Below, in pieces: positions 34,861 to 44,422 of a stretch of DNA of 64,000 nt (positions within the stretch are counted from its first letter, which is position 1; the number at the start of each line of letters is the position of its first letter). Source of the stretch: Desulfobulbaceae bacterium (GTDB taxonomy: Bacteria > Desulfobacterota > Desulfobulbia > Desulfobulbales > Desulfurivibrionaceae); contig SJBG01000004.1 of the NCBI GenBank assembly GCA_004332195.1, forward strand, positions 59,849 through 123,848. The letters are read 5' to 3'. A model generated the notes under the pieces. It saw only the letters and a list, made by a program, of their open reading frames with translations, did not search any database and was not told where the DNA came from. Both the position numbers and the translations under genes were made by a program.

Positions 34861-36888
34861 CTAAAAGTTATAAACTCCATTGTTTGTTGACACTGGAGCA
34901 AGCATGGCTGGGGGTAGGTTGTCGGTGCGAAAAGCCTCCCAGGATATTCGTTGGGAACTTTCCTCCTTGAAGTTCCCGGTCGCGTTGTTGATAGGGATCA
35001 TGACGATTCCCTGTGGGCGGATGAATCTTTCGGTTTTTACCTGCTTTTTGGCTTGTTGCATAAAATTCAGCCAGATGGGAGCGGCGGCACGGCCGCCGCT
35101 TTCACCTGAGCCCAAAGATTTCATCCGGTCAAATCCCACCCAGACTCCGGTGACCAGATGGGGGGTGTAGCCGACAAACCAGGCATCCATATAACGGTTG
35201 GTGGTGCCGGTTTTTCCCGCCGCCGGGAGGTCGATAGCGGCTACACCGCGACCGGTACCCTCCTTGATTACTCCTTGTAGCATCTTGGTTACCTGGTAGG
35301 CGGTTCGAACATCCATGGCTCTTCTGCCCTTGCTTTTCGTCTGTTCCAAAACATTGCCCTGATGATCTTCAATTCTTTTGATAAAGATTGGCCGGTGGTA
35401 AATGCCGCCGTTAGCGAAGGCGGCGTGAGCCGCGGTCAATTCCATTACGGAAAGTTCTGATGATCCCAGGGCTAAAGAAAGATTTTTGTTCAGCGGACTT
35501 GTAATCCCTAGTCGTTGGGCCATGTAGGTTACCGGTGTCATTCCGATTTCCCGCACGATGTTTATGGTGGCGATATTGCGGGAAAATACCAGACCGTCGC
35601 GCAAGGTAGTGGGACCGTAAAAGCGATTGGTGAAATTTCTCGGCTCCCATCGCTGGCGCGGTCCAACCCCTGGCAGGTTGATGGGGATATCATCAATGAT
35701 CGTGGCCGGAGTCATCCCCCTTTCCAGGGCGGCGGCGTAAATAATTGTTTTGAAGGCCGAGCCGGGTTGGCGTCGGGCCTGGGTGGCTCGATTGAACTGA
35801 GTGGTGGTAAAATCAGTGCCACCGCTCATCGCCAACACCAGGCCGCTATCGGCCGCAATGGCGATTAGGGCAGCCTGAGGCCGTTCAGTGATGTTGCCTC
35901 CGCGTTGGCGTTGCTCCCAGTTTTTTATGCCCAGATTTACGGCCATCGCCGCGCTTTGCTGTAACTCCTGATTCAGGCTGGTATGAATGCGGAGCCCGCC
36001 CTCTTTAAGCATTTTTCGACCATAACGTCGCTCCACTTGGTTTTTGACCTGCTGAATAAAGTAGCCATTGACTGGGTTAATTCTTTGCGGGGAGGCCCAA
36101 AGCAGGGGCTGAAGGAAGGCCCGACGAGCGGTGGTGGGGGTGATGAAGCCTTCATTGGCCATGCGGTTGAGGACGTAGGCTTGGCGGTGCTTGGCGGCAG
36201 TGTAGTCGCGGAAAGGGGTGTAAAGGCTGGGAGCTGGCGGCAGACCAGCCAAGAGCGAAACTTCGGCCAGGTTGAGGTCGCGGGCTGATTTGCCAAAATA
36301 GGTTTGGGCCGCCGCCTCCACCCCATAGGCGCCGCTGCCGAGATAGATATGATTGAGATAAATGTGGAGAATATCCTCTTTGCTCAGGCGCTGGTCAATG
36401 CGATAAGCCAGGATTGCCTCTCGTATTTTGCGGCTGTAGGTCCTGCGCCGATCATCTAGCAATAAAGCCCGGGCCACCTGCTGGGTGATGGTGCTGCCGC
36501 CTTGACGCCGTTCCCCAGCTTGCAGGTTACGGACCAGAGCTCGCACGATGGACCAGCCGTCCACCCCGTGGTGATCAAAAAAACGGGCATCCTCGGCGGC
36601 GATAAAAGCTTGAATAAGCTGTTTGGGTAATTCGTTCAGCGGCACGACAATCCGGTTTTCCGCAAAGACCCGCGCCACTATCCTCCCTTGGTCATCGTAG
36701 ATCAGGGTGGTTTGAGCCGGTTGGTAATGGTTCAGGGACCCGACATCCGGCAGGTTCATGGTGATGGCGAGAAAAAGGGTCCCTCCGATCAGCAAGGTTA
36801 GCCCTGCGCCGATGAACAGCAAAAAGAGCGAGAGCTGGGTGTGGGTCCAGGTTCGCGTACGGGTAATGGGGGAACGTTTAGTGGTCAT
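34861..36888 (-). CDS. mrcA: Class A penicillin-binding protein (PBP1A type)
   Basis: Bifunctional peptidoglycan glycosyltransferase/transpeptidase, 675 residues. One N-terminal membrane helix (~20-45) follows a basic cytoplasmic start. The glycosyltransferase domain has EDARFFDHHGVD and GGSTITQQVARALLL. The transpeptidase has SxxK in RQPGSAFKT, SRN in VFSRNIA and KTG in AGKTGTTN. Length and order are normal. Monocistronic between an IS-split gene and a decayed transposase. Confidence 0.95.
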   Translation of the reverse strand: MTTKRSPITRTRTWTHTQLSLFLLFIGAGLTLLIGGTLFLAITMNLPDVGSLNHYQPAQTTLIYDDQGRIVARVFAENRIVVPLNELPKQLIQAFIAAEDARFFDHHGVDGWSIVRALVRNLQAGERRQGGSTITQQVARALLLDDRRRTYSRKIREAILAYRIDQRLSKEDILHIYLNHIYLGSGAYGVEAAAQTYFGKSARDLNLAEVSLLAGLPPAPSLYTPFRDYTAAKHRQAYVLNRMANEGFITPTTARRAFLQPLLWASPQRINPVNGYFIQQVKNQVERRYGRKMLKEGGLRIHTSLNQELQQSAAMAVNLGIKNWEQRQRGGNITERPQAALIAIAADSGLVLAMSGGTDFTTTQFNRATQARRQPGSAFKTIIYAAALERGMTPATIIDDIPINLPGVGPRQRWEPRNFTNRFYGPTTLRDGLVFSRNIATINIVREIGMTPVTYMAQRLGITSPLNKNLSLALGSSELSVMELTAAHAAFANGGIYHRPIFIKRIEDHQGNVLEQTKSKGRRAMDVRTAYQVTKMLQGVIKEGTGRGVAAIDLPAAGKTGTTNRYMDAWFVGYTPHLVTGVWVGFDRMKSLGSGESGGRAAAPIWLNFMQQAKKQVKTERFIRPQGIVMIPINNATGNFKEESSQRISWEAFRTDNLPPAMLAPVSTNNGVYNF

Positions 36889-36923
36889 AGAATCCGGAGC
36901 GGCGGAAAAATTGGTAGCCCCCC

Positions 36924-36962
36924 AAGCAACAAGACCGCCCGATCGGGACGGTCTTGTTGCTT
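36924..36962. repeat. Strong palindrome upstream of mrcA
   Basis: A 14-bp perfect inverted repeat (36924-36937 against 36949-36962) around a self-complementary centre (CCCGATCGGG). There is no U-tract on either strand, so intrinsic termination is doubtful. It may be an operator, a cruciform or a 5'-leader hairpin of mrcA. Confidence 0.6.
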
Positions 36963-37149
36963 GCTAATTCGTTTCCATCCGGAAACTCGACTATACAGAA
37001 GTCTCCGGATGTAATTTTGCCATTTTTTTAAGAAAATTTGGGATAGGAAGGCAAGATTCCTGCCCTAATTTTGTCAAATATAACTTTTCGCTAAAATTTG
37101 GACATACGTCTCCATGAGCACTTAGAAACGATTAATTCGCATTACAAAC

Positions 37150-38214
37150 TTACTTTGAGGCCAGTTGAAGCCGGACAAGTACGTGAAGATTATAAGATAC
37201 AATAGCACTCCAGACATATTGCTTGAATCCTTCCCAGCCTGCCCAATTGCATCGATCCAGTCCGTATGATCGTTTGAGTGTTGATATGTTTGCTTCGATC
37301 CCGGCACGGAAGTTTTTCAGTTTACGATAAACCCAATTGCTTTTTGCCATGTCCTTTATCGACAAGCCTCGTTTCTTTGAAAAAACAACATCCTTGACCT
37401 GGAGGGCTTTGGCATATTCAAGATTGCTTTTTGATGCAAAACCTCCGTCTGCGGTAGTCTGTCGAGGAGGACGGCCAAATTGTTTTTTGTGGCGATCAAG
37501 TAACGTTTGAAAACGATCTGTGTCAGCGGGGTTACCCCGCTCAATAAGGCAGTCAAGAATCATATTTGACGGGCCACCGGTAAGAAATATTTTATGGCCG
37601 TATTCGGTCTTACGGTTGCCTTTGACAATAATGTCCGTGTGAGTTTCAAAATAGGAAACTACCTTTTCAGAGGCTGGAACTTTTTCTCCTTTGAATACGC
37701 GGCGCTCAGCTTGATCTGCAACTTTTTTTTAAGAAGAGTCGAGTCGCTTGGAGGATGTATGTCTGTTTCAATAGCTGTTGAGTCGAGCCGGAGCTTTCGA
37801 CCATTATCTAAATTTTCTTTTCGGGCGTACGATGTCAATAACTGATGGATGGCAATCCATGTATCTTCCGTCAGGGATTTTATGTTACTCTGAAGAGAAG
37901 ATTTCCTTGGGCACTGCCCCATTCTGAGATTAACAAAAGCTCGAAAGGAGTTAGAGTCTGCGAGGCAATATTCCAACTCATCATAAAGTGAGCTCTCTTA
38001 CCTGCTTCAAGATGGCTGCTCGTAAGACTTGCTCTGCTGTCAATCCGTTTCGCCCGGTGTCTTTTCTGCGATTTCGGATAAGGTCAGCAAAAGCTAGATC
38101 CAGCATTTCCGGGTTGGCATCCAAAATGGCAGAAATTTGTTCAAGCTCCTTAGGGCCTGGATTCTTGCCGAGGATTTCGAATATGTTCATTTGAGGATTA
38201 CGTTTTTTTCGCAT
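37150..38214 (-). pseudogene. ISNCY-type transposase remnant in three broken frames
   Basis: Three pieces of one transposase in order: MRKKRNPQMNIFEIL...ILKQVRELT (38214-37981), DELEYCLADSNSFRAFVNL...RLDSTAIETDIHPPSDSTLL (to ~37735), then in another frame ADQAERRVFKGEKVPASEK...DIIVKGNRKTEYGHK and MILDCLIERGNPADTDRF to 37150. A +1 T in a TTT run breaks the first join. The second join also lacks roughly 100 residues expected between STLL and the QAERRV segment, so a deletion occurred. Ends of the element are not identifiable. Family call is from memory of similar desulfobacterial transposases. Confidence 0.75.
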
Positions 38215-38348
38215 TTAGACACCTGTCATAATTTTTTAATCAAATGATTTCAGATGATTACTAAATGCATTATAATAAAGTACATTGCGAGCAACTGATC
38301 ATTAATATGTTTTGCGACCTTTGCGACCAGCTCATTTTGGCATGGCGC

Positions 38349-38657
38349 CTACTGGGTGTGGCACCTAATGCAATTGGTGGCCGAGAAGGCCCGACCACCT
38401 TCCTGATGGCAGGAAAAACAAAAGGTGCCGTTGTTGTGGTCGGCCATGGTGATTTTGGCCGTCCGAGCCATCTGGAAGATGGCAGTATGGCATTCAGTGC
38501 AGCTTAGACCAGCTTGGGCGTGGGTGGTGCCGTCGAAAGTGACTCCGCCCATGCCACCACCGGCGAATTTGGCTTGATGGCCCGGCATGGAAGCGACAGC
38601 GGCGCCAATAAAGGCCAAAGTGATTATAATGGCGATGATGGTTGCGTTCAACTTCAT
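38349..38657 (-). CDS. Small exported three-haem c-type cytochrome (cytochrome c3/c7-like)
   Basis: 102 residues with an N-terminal signal peptide (MKLNATIIAIIITLAFIGAA) and three CxxCH haem sites (CTECH, CFSCH, CIRCH) plus extra histidines for axial ligation. Probably a periplasmic electron carrier. Directly upstream on the same strand lie ccsB and resB, the system II machinery that attaches its haems, 65 bp away. Redox partners are not in the window. Confidence 0.88.
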   Translation of the reverse strand: MKLNATIIAIIITLAFIGAAVASMPGHQAKFAGGGMGGVTFDGTTHAQAGLSCTECHTAIFQMARTAKITMADHNNGTFCFSCHQEGGRAFSATNCIRCHTQ

Positions 38658-38722
38658 TTAGGGTGTGCCTCCTTAGTATTGTTAGGATTGGGGTTGATAT
38701 GCTGTCCGGCAGCGTATCGCAC

Positions 38723-39586
38723 TCAAACGTAACTATGCAGGCCGCCAAGCCAAAAGTTGACCCCGTAGTAGAGAAATATGACTCCGAAAAAACCCAGGAT
38801 AGCCAACCAGGCAATTCGTTTGCCACGCCAATCCCGGGTGAGGCGGACGTGCAGCAGGAAGGCGTAGATAAACCAGACAATTAGCGACCAGGTTTCTTTA
38901 GGGTCCCAGCTCCAGTAAGTGCCCCATGCCTGATTGGCCCAGATTGCTCCCATAAAAATTGCGCCGATTGTAAACCAGAAAAATCCGAACAAAACGGTTT
39001 TGTAAATCAGAGAGTCAACGATTTTAAGGCTGGGTAAGGCGGCGTAAATCCCGGTCCCCTCAGCTTCGCCGCTTTTTTCGCTGTTTCTGGCTTTAAGCAG
39101 GTAAGCGATTGCCAATCCAAAGGCGATGGCAAAGGCGGCGTAGCCAACAAAAGAGGCAATCACATGCGCAATCAGCCAGTTGCTTTGCAGGGCTGGGATC
39201 AGCGGCCTGATGTCCTGATTCCATTGCGGCCAATACTCGGCAAAGGCTTGGATCAGAAAGGCAAGGGGCATGACGAAGGCGCCAATGGCCTGATTTTTGT
39301 ACATGTATTCTAAGACCAGATAAGCCAGAACGACACACCAGGCGAAAAAGATCAGGGACTCGTAGAAGTTGGAAAACGGGGCATAAAACCCTATGTCCAT
39401 CCTGACGGCCTCGATCCAACGGAGCACAATACCCGCGGTGCTGAGCAAAAGACCGCTTGCGGTCACCAGGGTGGCGGTAAGCCCCAATGTTTTGTTTTTG
39501 CTCCCGTAAATCAGGATCGCGATATAAAGCATCGCTGACGCCAGGTAGGCAAAAGTGGCAAGGTTGAGAAACATAAAGCTTTCCAT
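38723..39586 (-). CDS. ccsB: System II cytochrome c biogenesis protein CcsB/ResC
   Basis: 287 residues, about eight membrane helices, with the WWD-type haem-handling motif WGTYWSWDPKETWSLI near residue 218. With ResB it exports haem and ligates it to CxxCH apoproteins. resB lies 12 bp upstream and a small multihaem cytochrome follows. Family length is normal. Confidence 0.95.
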   Translation of the reverse strand: MESFMFLNLATFAYLASAMLYIAILIYGSKNKTLGLTATLVTASGLLLSTAGIVLRWIEAVRMDIGFYAPFSNFYESLIFFAWCVVLAYLVLEYMYKNQAIGAFVMPLAFLIQAFAEYWPQWNQDIRPLIPALQSNWLIAHVIASFVGYAAFAIAFGLAIAYLLKARNSEKSGEAEGTGIYAALPSLKIVDSLIYKTVLFGFFWFTIGAIFMGAIWANQAWGTYWSWDPKETWSLIVWFIYAFLLHVRLTRDWRGKRIAWLAILGFFGVIFLYYGVNFWLGGLHSYV

Positions 39587-39598
39587 GGTGATTTCTCT

Positions 39599-40993
39599 TT
39601 AGCGTTTGGTGCCTGGCTTGACGCCTGGTTTGGCGTCTGGTTTGGCGCCTGATTTGATGATCTGATTCTGTCGCAGATAGTCGGTCAGCTTGGTGAAGCG
39701 TTGATCAAAGGTCTCCTTGTTGCGATTGCTGCCGCCGCATAACATCAGCCAGGTCCGGCCCTGTGCGTCCTGACGAAGATGAGCCCAGATGCGGCGATGG
39801 GTAACCATAAAAACGACGTAAAGCCCTAAAGTCATCAGGGCAAAACCAGCATAAACGATCCAGACTCCGGGGTCTTTAGCTACCTGGATGCCGGTGGCGT
39901 AGCGCTGACGAACAAAGAAAACGTAAGTGTTTTCCGGGCGCTGTACGGCTACGGACTGCTCATCCTGCATAACAAAAACCGAAGGAATGGCGCCAGGTTC
40001 GGAGAACAGGATTTCAAGCTTATGCGCCCGGCCCGCATGATCAGTCAAGGTGTTGGTTATCTCAAAGAGCACATTTTCCTCTGGCCAGTTGACTTGACGA
40101 CCAGAGGGGACCAGGGCGTGGCGTGTTCGCCCGGTTTCCTTGTTGCGGACGCTGATCATGAATTCGTCCATGGGTTCATAGCTGGCCTGATAAAAGGTCA
40201 TGCCCCGATGTTTGAGGGGATAGTTGACCATGAGTGAAAAATACAGGGGTTCGCTTAGCAAAGGATCGACAATTCGCAGATCAGTGGTGTACTCCCGCAC
40301 CATTCCGTTGGGATGGCGGGTGATTTCAAAGTTGCTGGCCTGCATGGAAAAGCCCAGAGGGATCGGGAGGCGAGTGCCTCGTTCAAAAACGTGGCTCACC
40401 GTCTCACCTTCGGGGAAAAAGATACTGGCTTTAAAGCCAAAAACGTTGCCAACTATGGCCCCGAGCATAATAATCGGGATACCGCTATGGATCACATAGG
40501 GCCCGAGACGAGACCACGCCCCTTTCTGGGAGAAAAACATAATACTGCCGTCTTCTCGGGCCCGGCTTGCGCTCCTCCAGCCGGCGGCGGCTAGCAGTTT
40601 CCCAACTTTGACGGAGGCTGCGGGGAGGGGCGCATCCACTTCGACTTCCGCCTTAAGCGGCATTTTTTGTAGTCGTTCGGGGGTGGTGTTAAGGTTGTCC
40701 AGGCGCACCATCCGCCAAACGGTGGGCACCCGATCGATACTGCAGACAGTTAGGTTGACCGAGAAAATGATCAGCAGGGTGATGTACCACCAAGAGTCGT
40801 ACATGCTGGTGAAGTCCAGAACATAGAAAAGCCGAGCCAACTCTGGACCATAGCTCTGGATGTAATAATCAAGCTGATGGCCCTGGGGAATCACGGTGCC
40901 GATGATCGAGGTGACAGCCAAAATGGGGATAATCCACAGGGCAAGCTTCATTGAGGCGAAAAAGCTCCATACATCGTTCTGTTTTTTTGTCAT
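39599..40993 (-). CDS. resB: System II cytochrome c biogenesis protein ResB/Ccs1
   Basis: 464 residues with hydrophobic segments near ~15-35, ~65-85, ~165-185 and ~385-405 and a large periplasmic domain between the last two. Opens with the family FASMKLALWIIPILAVTSIIGTVIPQG region. It forms the haem export/ligation complex with CcsB, encoded 12 bp downstream. The C-terminus ends in a repetitive tail (SGAKPDAKPGVKPGTKR) of 4-residue units encoded by 12-bp repeats, unlikely to be needed for function. Confidence 0.93.
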   Translation of the reverse strand: MTKKQNDVWSFFASMKLALWIIPILAVTSIIGTVIPQGHQLDYYIQSYGPELARLFYVLDFTSMYDSWWYITLLIIFSVNLTVCSIDRVPTVWRMVRLDNLNTTPERLQKMPLKAEVEVDAPLPAASVKVGKLLAAAGWRSASRAREDGSIMFFSQKGAWSRLGPYVIHSGIPIIMLGAIVGNVFGFKASIFFPEGETVSHVFERGTRLPIPLGFSMQASNFEITRHPNGMVREYTTDLRIVDPLLSEPLYFSLMVNYPLKHRGMTFYQASYEPMDEFMISVRNKETGRTRHALVPSGRQVNWPEENVLFEITNTLTDHAGRAHKLEILFSEPGAIPSVFVMQDEQSVAVQRPENTYVFFVRQRYATGIQVAKDPGVWIVYAGFALMTLGLYVVFMVTHRRIWAHLRQDAQGRTWLMLCGGSNRNKETFDQRFTKLTDYLRQNQIIKSGAKPDAKPGVKPGTKR

Positions 40994-41024
40994 GTGAAGA
41001 CCTGGATGTGATGTTTGGGGCTTA

Positions 41025-41165
41025 GGTCACCTTGAAAAATTGCTCTTTCGCCCGATTTCTGCGTTATGCTCAAAAAATTATCCTCGGAATATCAACCATA
41101 TGCCTGCGGTAATTTTTTTCGCATGCCGTAAACTCGAACAAAATAGCTAATTTTTCAAGGTAGCC
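41025..41165 (+). repeat. 141-bp MITE family, copy 4
   Basis: Full forward copy upstream of resB. Flanked on both sides by CTTA (4-bp target duplication). Terminal repeats slightly diverged (GGTCACC and GGTAGCC). Confidence 0.92.
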
Positions 41166-41271
41166 CTTAGATTGTTGGTAGGCAGGGTCAAGGTCAAGGT
41201 TCTTGACGGAATGAGCGCTGGGTTCTGAGGATGCCGATTGATCGCTGTTGAGTCTGCACTGGACACCACTT

Positions 41272-41360
41272 AGAATAATATTGTTCCCGTCGCAGAACTT
41301 AGAACAATTATTGTTCTCATCTCAGATACAATATTGCCCGTCAATCTATAATGTTGTTCT
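41272..41360. promoter_or_regulatory. Cluster of four related TTGTT-type palindromic sites
   Basis: AGAATAATATTGTTC (41272), the perfect-looking palindrome AGAACAATTATTGTTCT (41301-41317), a weaker ACAATATTGCCC (~41328) and ATAATGTTGTTCT (~41348) lie within 90 bp, spaced 21-30 bp centre to centre. This looks like a multi-site operator for an unknown regulator. It lies between divergent resB and rpmB. Target gene is not certain. Confidence 0.4.
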
Positions 41361-41538
41361 GGGCTGCGTCAAGCAAAAAATGTGAGTTGGCAGCGTAAAA
41401 TTGTTGTAAACAGTCACTCAGGAAGGTTGGTCGGATCTCAGGGGCATGGCGTTTTTTGCGGCAAGTTTGGTTTCAGGAAAGCCTGGTTTTAAGGTTGGGG
41501 CAATTTAGACTGACCATAAAACACTGATCATAAAATGC

Positions 41539-41567
41539 TTGTCAACCGCTCGGAAAGAGTATAAAGT
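41539..41567 (+). promoter_or_regulatory. Candidate rpmB promoter
   Basis: TTGTCA (41539-41544) followed 15-17 bp later by TATAAAGT (41560-41567), about 120 bp upstream of rpmB. Judged by eye. The rest of 41361-41686 shows no gene. Confidence 0.4.
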
Positions 41568-41686
41568 CGGCCGGATCTTGAAGTCATGGCGATTTTGGCA
41601 AAGAACCGGGGGAGTCGAAGTGCTTCGGGTTGAGCCGGGCGGTTTACTGTTTGAATTGACGTAATTTTATGGGAGTACATCAAAAT

Positions 41687-41884
41687 ATGTCCAAGCTATG
41701 TGCAGTCTGCGGCAAAAAAACTGCAGTTGGTAACAATGTCAGTCACGCCAACAATAAGACTCGGCGGCGCTGGCTTCCTAACTTGCAGCGAGTGCGGGTG
41801 GCCATACCCGGCGGTAACCGCCGGCGCACCCGGGTTTGCACCAGGTGTCTACGTTCCGGTGTCGTAACCAAGGTAGGTAGTTGA
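41687..41884 (+). CDS. rpmB: 50S ribosomal protein L28
   Basis: 65 residues starting [20 protein letters not shown], with a zinc-type pair of CxxC motifs (CAVC and CTRC), so the zinc-containing form of L28. An upstream in-frame ATG at 41669 would add six residues and is less likely. Basic [12 protein letters not shown] region is typical. Monocistronic. Its last codons and stop are included in a 43-bp tandem duplication. Confidence 0.95.
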   Translation: MSKLCAVCGKKTAVGNNVSHANNKTRRRWLPNLQRVRVAIPGGNRRRTRVCTRCLRSGVVTKVGS

Positions 41885-41954
41885 TAGACCTTAGGTTGTT
41901 TTAGGCCACCTCAAGGTAGGTAGTTGATAGACCTTAGGTTGTTTTAGGCCACCT
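41869..41954 (+). repeat. 43-bp perfect tandem duplication across the rpmB 3' end and the MITE left tip
   Basis: 41869-41911 and 41912-41954 are identical. The unit contains the last L28 codons, the stop and the first eight bases of the MITE (GGCCACCT). The duplication therefore happened after the MITE inserted. The first copy keeps the functional 3' end. Confidence 0.95.
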
Positions 41955-42089
41955 TGAAAAATTTCTCTTTCGCCCGATTTCTGCGTGATGCTCAAAAAAT
42001 TATCCTCGGAATATCAACCATATGCCTGCGGGGTAATTTTTTTTACGTGCCGTAAACTCGAACAAAATAGCTAATTTTTCAAGGTGGCC
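41947..42089 (+). repeat. 141-bp MITE family, copy 5
   Basis: Full forward copy, 143 bp, between rpmB and relA 3' ends. Flanked by TTTTA on both sides. Contains a GG insertion before the central T-run. Confidence 0.92.
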
Positions 42090-42145
42090 TTTTAGTTGTC
42101 GCGGAAGCTGAACGTTTTGTCTGAGATTTTCCCGTTCTTTTGCTT

Positions 42146-44368
42146 TTACTTCCGATTAGCATCCAAGACACCGTCCAATTGGCGGATGTGCTGCAGAATA
42201 TGCTGCAGGTGTTCCATGCCCCCAATTTCCAAGATCATCTTGAAACGAGCGCCGTCGGTACTAGTGCTGACTTCCAGGCTGGCAATATTGGTATCGGCGG
42301 TGGTTATAGCGCTGGAAATAGCGGCCAGCAGGCCTTTCTGATTGCGACCAGTAACCACCACTGAGGCCCGGTAGACGTTTTTGGGGCCATCGCTCCAGCG
42401 CACTGCGGTTCTTCTTGCCGGCTCCCCGGCCAGCAAGTTAGGACAGTTGTTCTTGTGGACCGTAATCCCCCGGCCGGTGGTAATAAAACCGATGATCTCG
42501 TCACCGGGGACCGGCAGACAACAGTTGGCCAATTTGCTGGCAATACCCGCCACCCCATCCACCCTGACCACCTCATCGTGTTTCTTTGGCTTGCTTTCCC
42601 TGCTTCGGCTGATTCGTTCCAACCGGTCCGCTTCGCTGATCTCTGCTTTTCGCCGCAGCTCCTCGGGCTGAAGTTGACGGATGATGGCCTCGGTGGTCAG
42701 TTTCTTCGCCCCTACTCTTTGTAATAAATCATCCAGAGAGTTGCAGGATAGTTTTTTGAGTAACTCCTTGAAATGTCCGGTTTTTACCAGTTTTTTAAAG
42801 CTGATTTCGTGCTTGCGTAGTTCGCGCTCACAAATTTCCCGCCCCATCAATAACTGCTGTTTCCGTTCCTCCTGGTTGAACCATTGGCGAATGCGATTGC
42901 GGGCTCGGCTGGTCTTGACAATATGCAGCCAGTTGCGGCTCGGTTTGCGATGCGGTGAGATGATGATCTCAACCACATCACCATTTTTCAAGGGTGTGCG
43001 CAGGGGGGTGATTTGGCCGTTGACTTTAGCCCCGTTACAGTGGTTGCCCACTTCGGTATGAACACTGTAGGCGAAATCCACCGGGGTGCTGCCTCTGGGG
43101 AAACCCTTGACCTCGCCGTTGGGGGTTAGAGCGTAGATATCGTCCTCGTAAAGCTCGCCTTTAACCGTCTCCAGCAGCTCCCTGGGGTCTTCCAGTTCCT
43201 GGAGCATTCCCACCAATTGCTTAAGCCATTTGAAGAGCTTGACGTCGCGTTTGCTGGCGGCTCCTCCTTCCTTGTAGGCCCAGTGGGCGGCGATACCTTC
43301 CGAGGCGATCCGGTCCATATCTTCGGTGCGGATCTGGATTTCCATAAAATCGCCATCGGGACCGATTACCGAGGTGTGGATCGATTGATACCCGTTGGCC
43401 TTGGGATGACTGATGAAGTCCTTGAAGCGGCCGTCGATGGGCGTCCAGAAGGAATGAATTACCCCCAGGATCTGATAGCACTCCTTGACGTTGGGAGCGA
43501 TGATCCGAAAGGCGACTTTATCATAAATTTTGTCGATGGTAATGTTCTGCACCAGCAGCTTTTTGTGGATGCTGTAGAGGTGTTTAGGGCGACCCAGAAT
43601 GCGAAAAGAGGTCAGGTCGTTTTGCCGCAGATGAAGGGAAAGCAAGCTCTTGATCCGCTCCACGTGGGCCTCGCGGTTAGGTAACGAGGTCTGGATTTTA
43701 GCCCGTAATTTTTGATAAGATGCGGGGTGGAGGTGGGAAAATGAGAGATCTTCCAATTCCCGCTTAATCCAATCAATCCCCAGGCGTCCGGCCAGGGGGG
43801 CGTAGAGTTCCATGGTTTCCTGGGCAATTTCTCGTCTGGTTTCCTGGTCCTCCACCTTCAGGGTTTGCATGTCGTGGAGGCGATCGGCCAGACGGACCAG
43901 CAATACTCGAATATCGGCAGCCATGGCCAACAACATTTTGCGAATGTTTTCAGCTTGATAGGCCAGGCGACTGTTGAATTTAACGGCGGTAATGCGGGTG
44001 GTCCCGGCGACGATATCGGCGATATCTTTGCCGAATTCACTTCGCAACTTGGCTTGACTGATCGGTTGTTCTTGTTGTTTGAGGATTCCGTGGAGCATCC
44101 CGGCAACGAGAGTGGCGACATCTAGGCGCATGGCGGCGAGAATGGCGGTCACCGCCAAGGCATGTTCCATGTAGGGACGCCCGGAGAGATAATGACGCTG
44201 CTTGGTGTGGACCTTCTCGGCCAGGGCGTGGGCTTTGCGCAAAGGGGCCAGATCTTCGTCGGGCATGTGGCTTGCGGCCTGACGGAGTATGTCGTCAAGG
44301 GTGGTCATCGGCATTGGTGAGATTACCGTTCTGAGTTTTACTAAATTTAACAGCTCTGGTGAATCCAC
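42146..44368 (-). CDS. relA: RelA/SpoT-family (p)ppGpp synthetase with degenerate hydrolase site
   Basis: 740 residues in the long RSH order: HD hydrolase domain (~50-200), synthetase (GRFKDFISHPKANGYQSIHT), TGS (DIYALTPNGEVKGFPRGSTP), a basic linker and a C-terminal ACT domain. In the HD domain the expected HD(xxED) pair reads MLHGILKQQE (His93-Gly94), so the metal-binding Asp and downstream acidic residues are lost, as in RelA-type synthetase-only enzymes. Start is a GTG at 44368, or the ATG at 44314. Synthetase residues look intact. Confidence 0.93.
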   Translation of the reverse strand: MDSPELLNLVKLRTVISPMPMTTLDDILRQAASHMPDEDLAPLRKAHALAEKVHTKQRHYLSGRPYMEHALAVTAILAAMRLDVATLVAGMLHGILKQQEQPISQAKLRSEFGKDIADIVAGTTRITAVKFNSRLAYQAENIRKMLLAMAADIRVLLVRLADRLHDMQTLKVEDQETRREIAQETMELYAPLAGRLGIDWIKRELEDLSFSHLHPASYQKLRAKIQTSLPNREAHVERIKSLLSLHLRQNDLTSFRILGRPKHLYSIHKKLLVQNITIDKIYDKVAFRIIAPNVKECYQILGVIHSFWTPIDGRFKDFISHPKANGYQSIHTSVIGPDGDFMEIQIRTEDMDRIASEGIAAHWAYKEGGAASKRDVKLFKWLKQLVGMLQELEDPRELLETVKGELYEDDIYALTPNGEVKGFPRGSTPVDFAYSVHTEVGNHCNGAKVNGQITPLRTPLKNGDVVEIIISPHRKPSRNWLHIVKTSRARNRIRQWFNQEERKQQLLMGREICERELRKHEISFKKLVKTGHFKELLKKLSCNSLDDLLQRVGAKKLTTEAIIRQLQPEELRRKAEISEADRLERISRSRESKPKKHDEVVRVDGVAGIASKLANCCLPVPGDEIIGFITTGRGITVHKNNCPNLLAGEPARRTAVRWSDGPKNVYRASVVVTGRNQKGLLAAISSAITTADTNIASLEVSTSTDGARFKMILEIGGMEHLQHILQHIRQLDGVLDANRK

Positions 44369-44422
44369 TGCTTTCCGTGCTCTCTGGAGTTTTGGGGTTC
44401 AACAAAATACGGTTTTGCATTA

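Noticed and set aside
36924..36962. Intrinsic terminator upstream of mrcA
   Set aside because: The stem is strong but neither strand has a following U-tract. Recorded as a palindrome instead.
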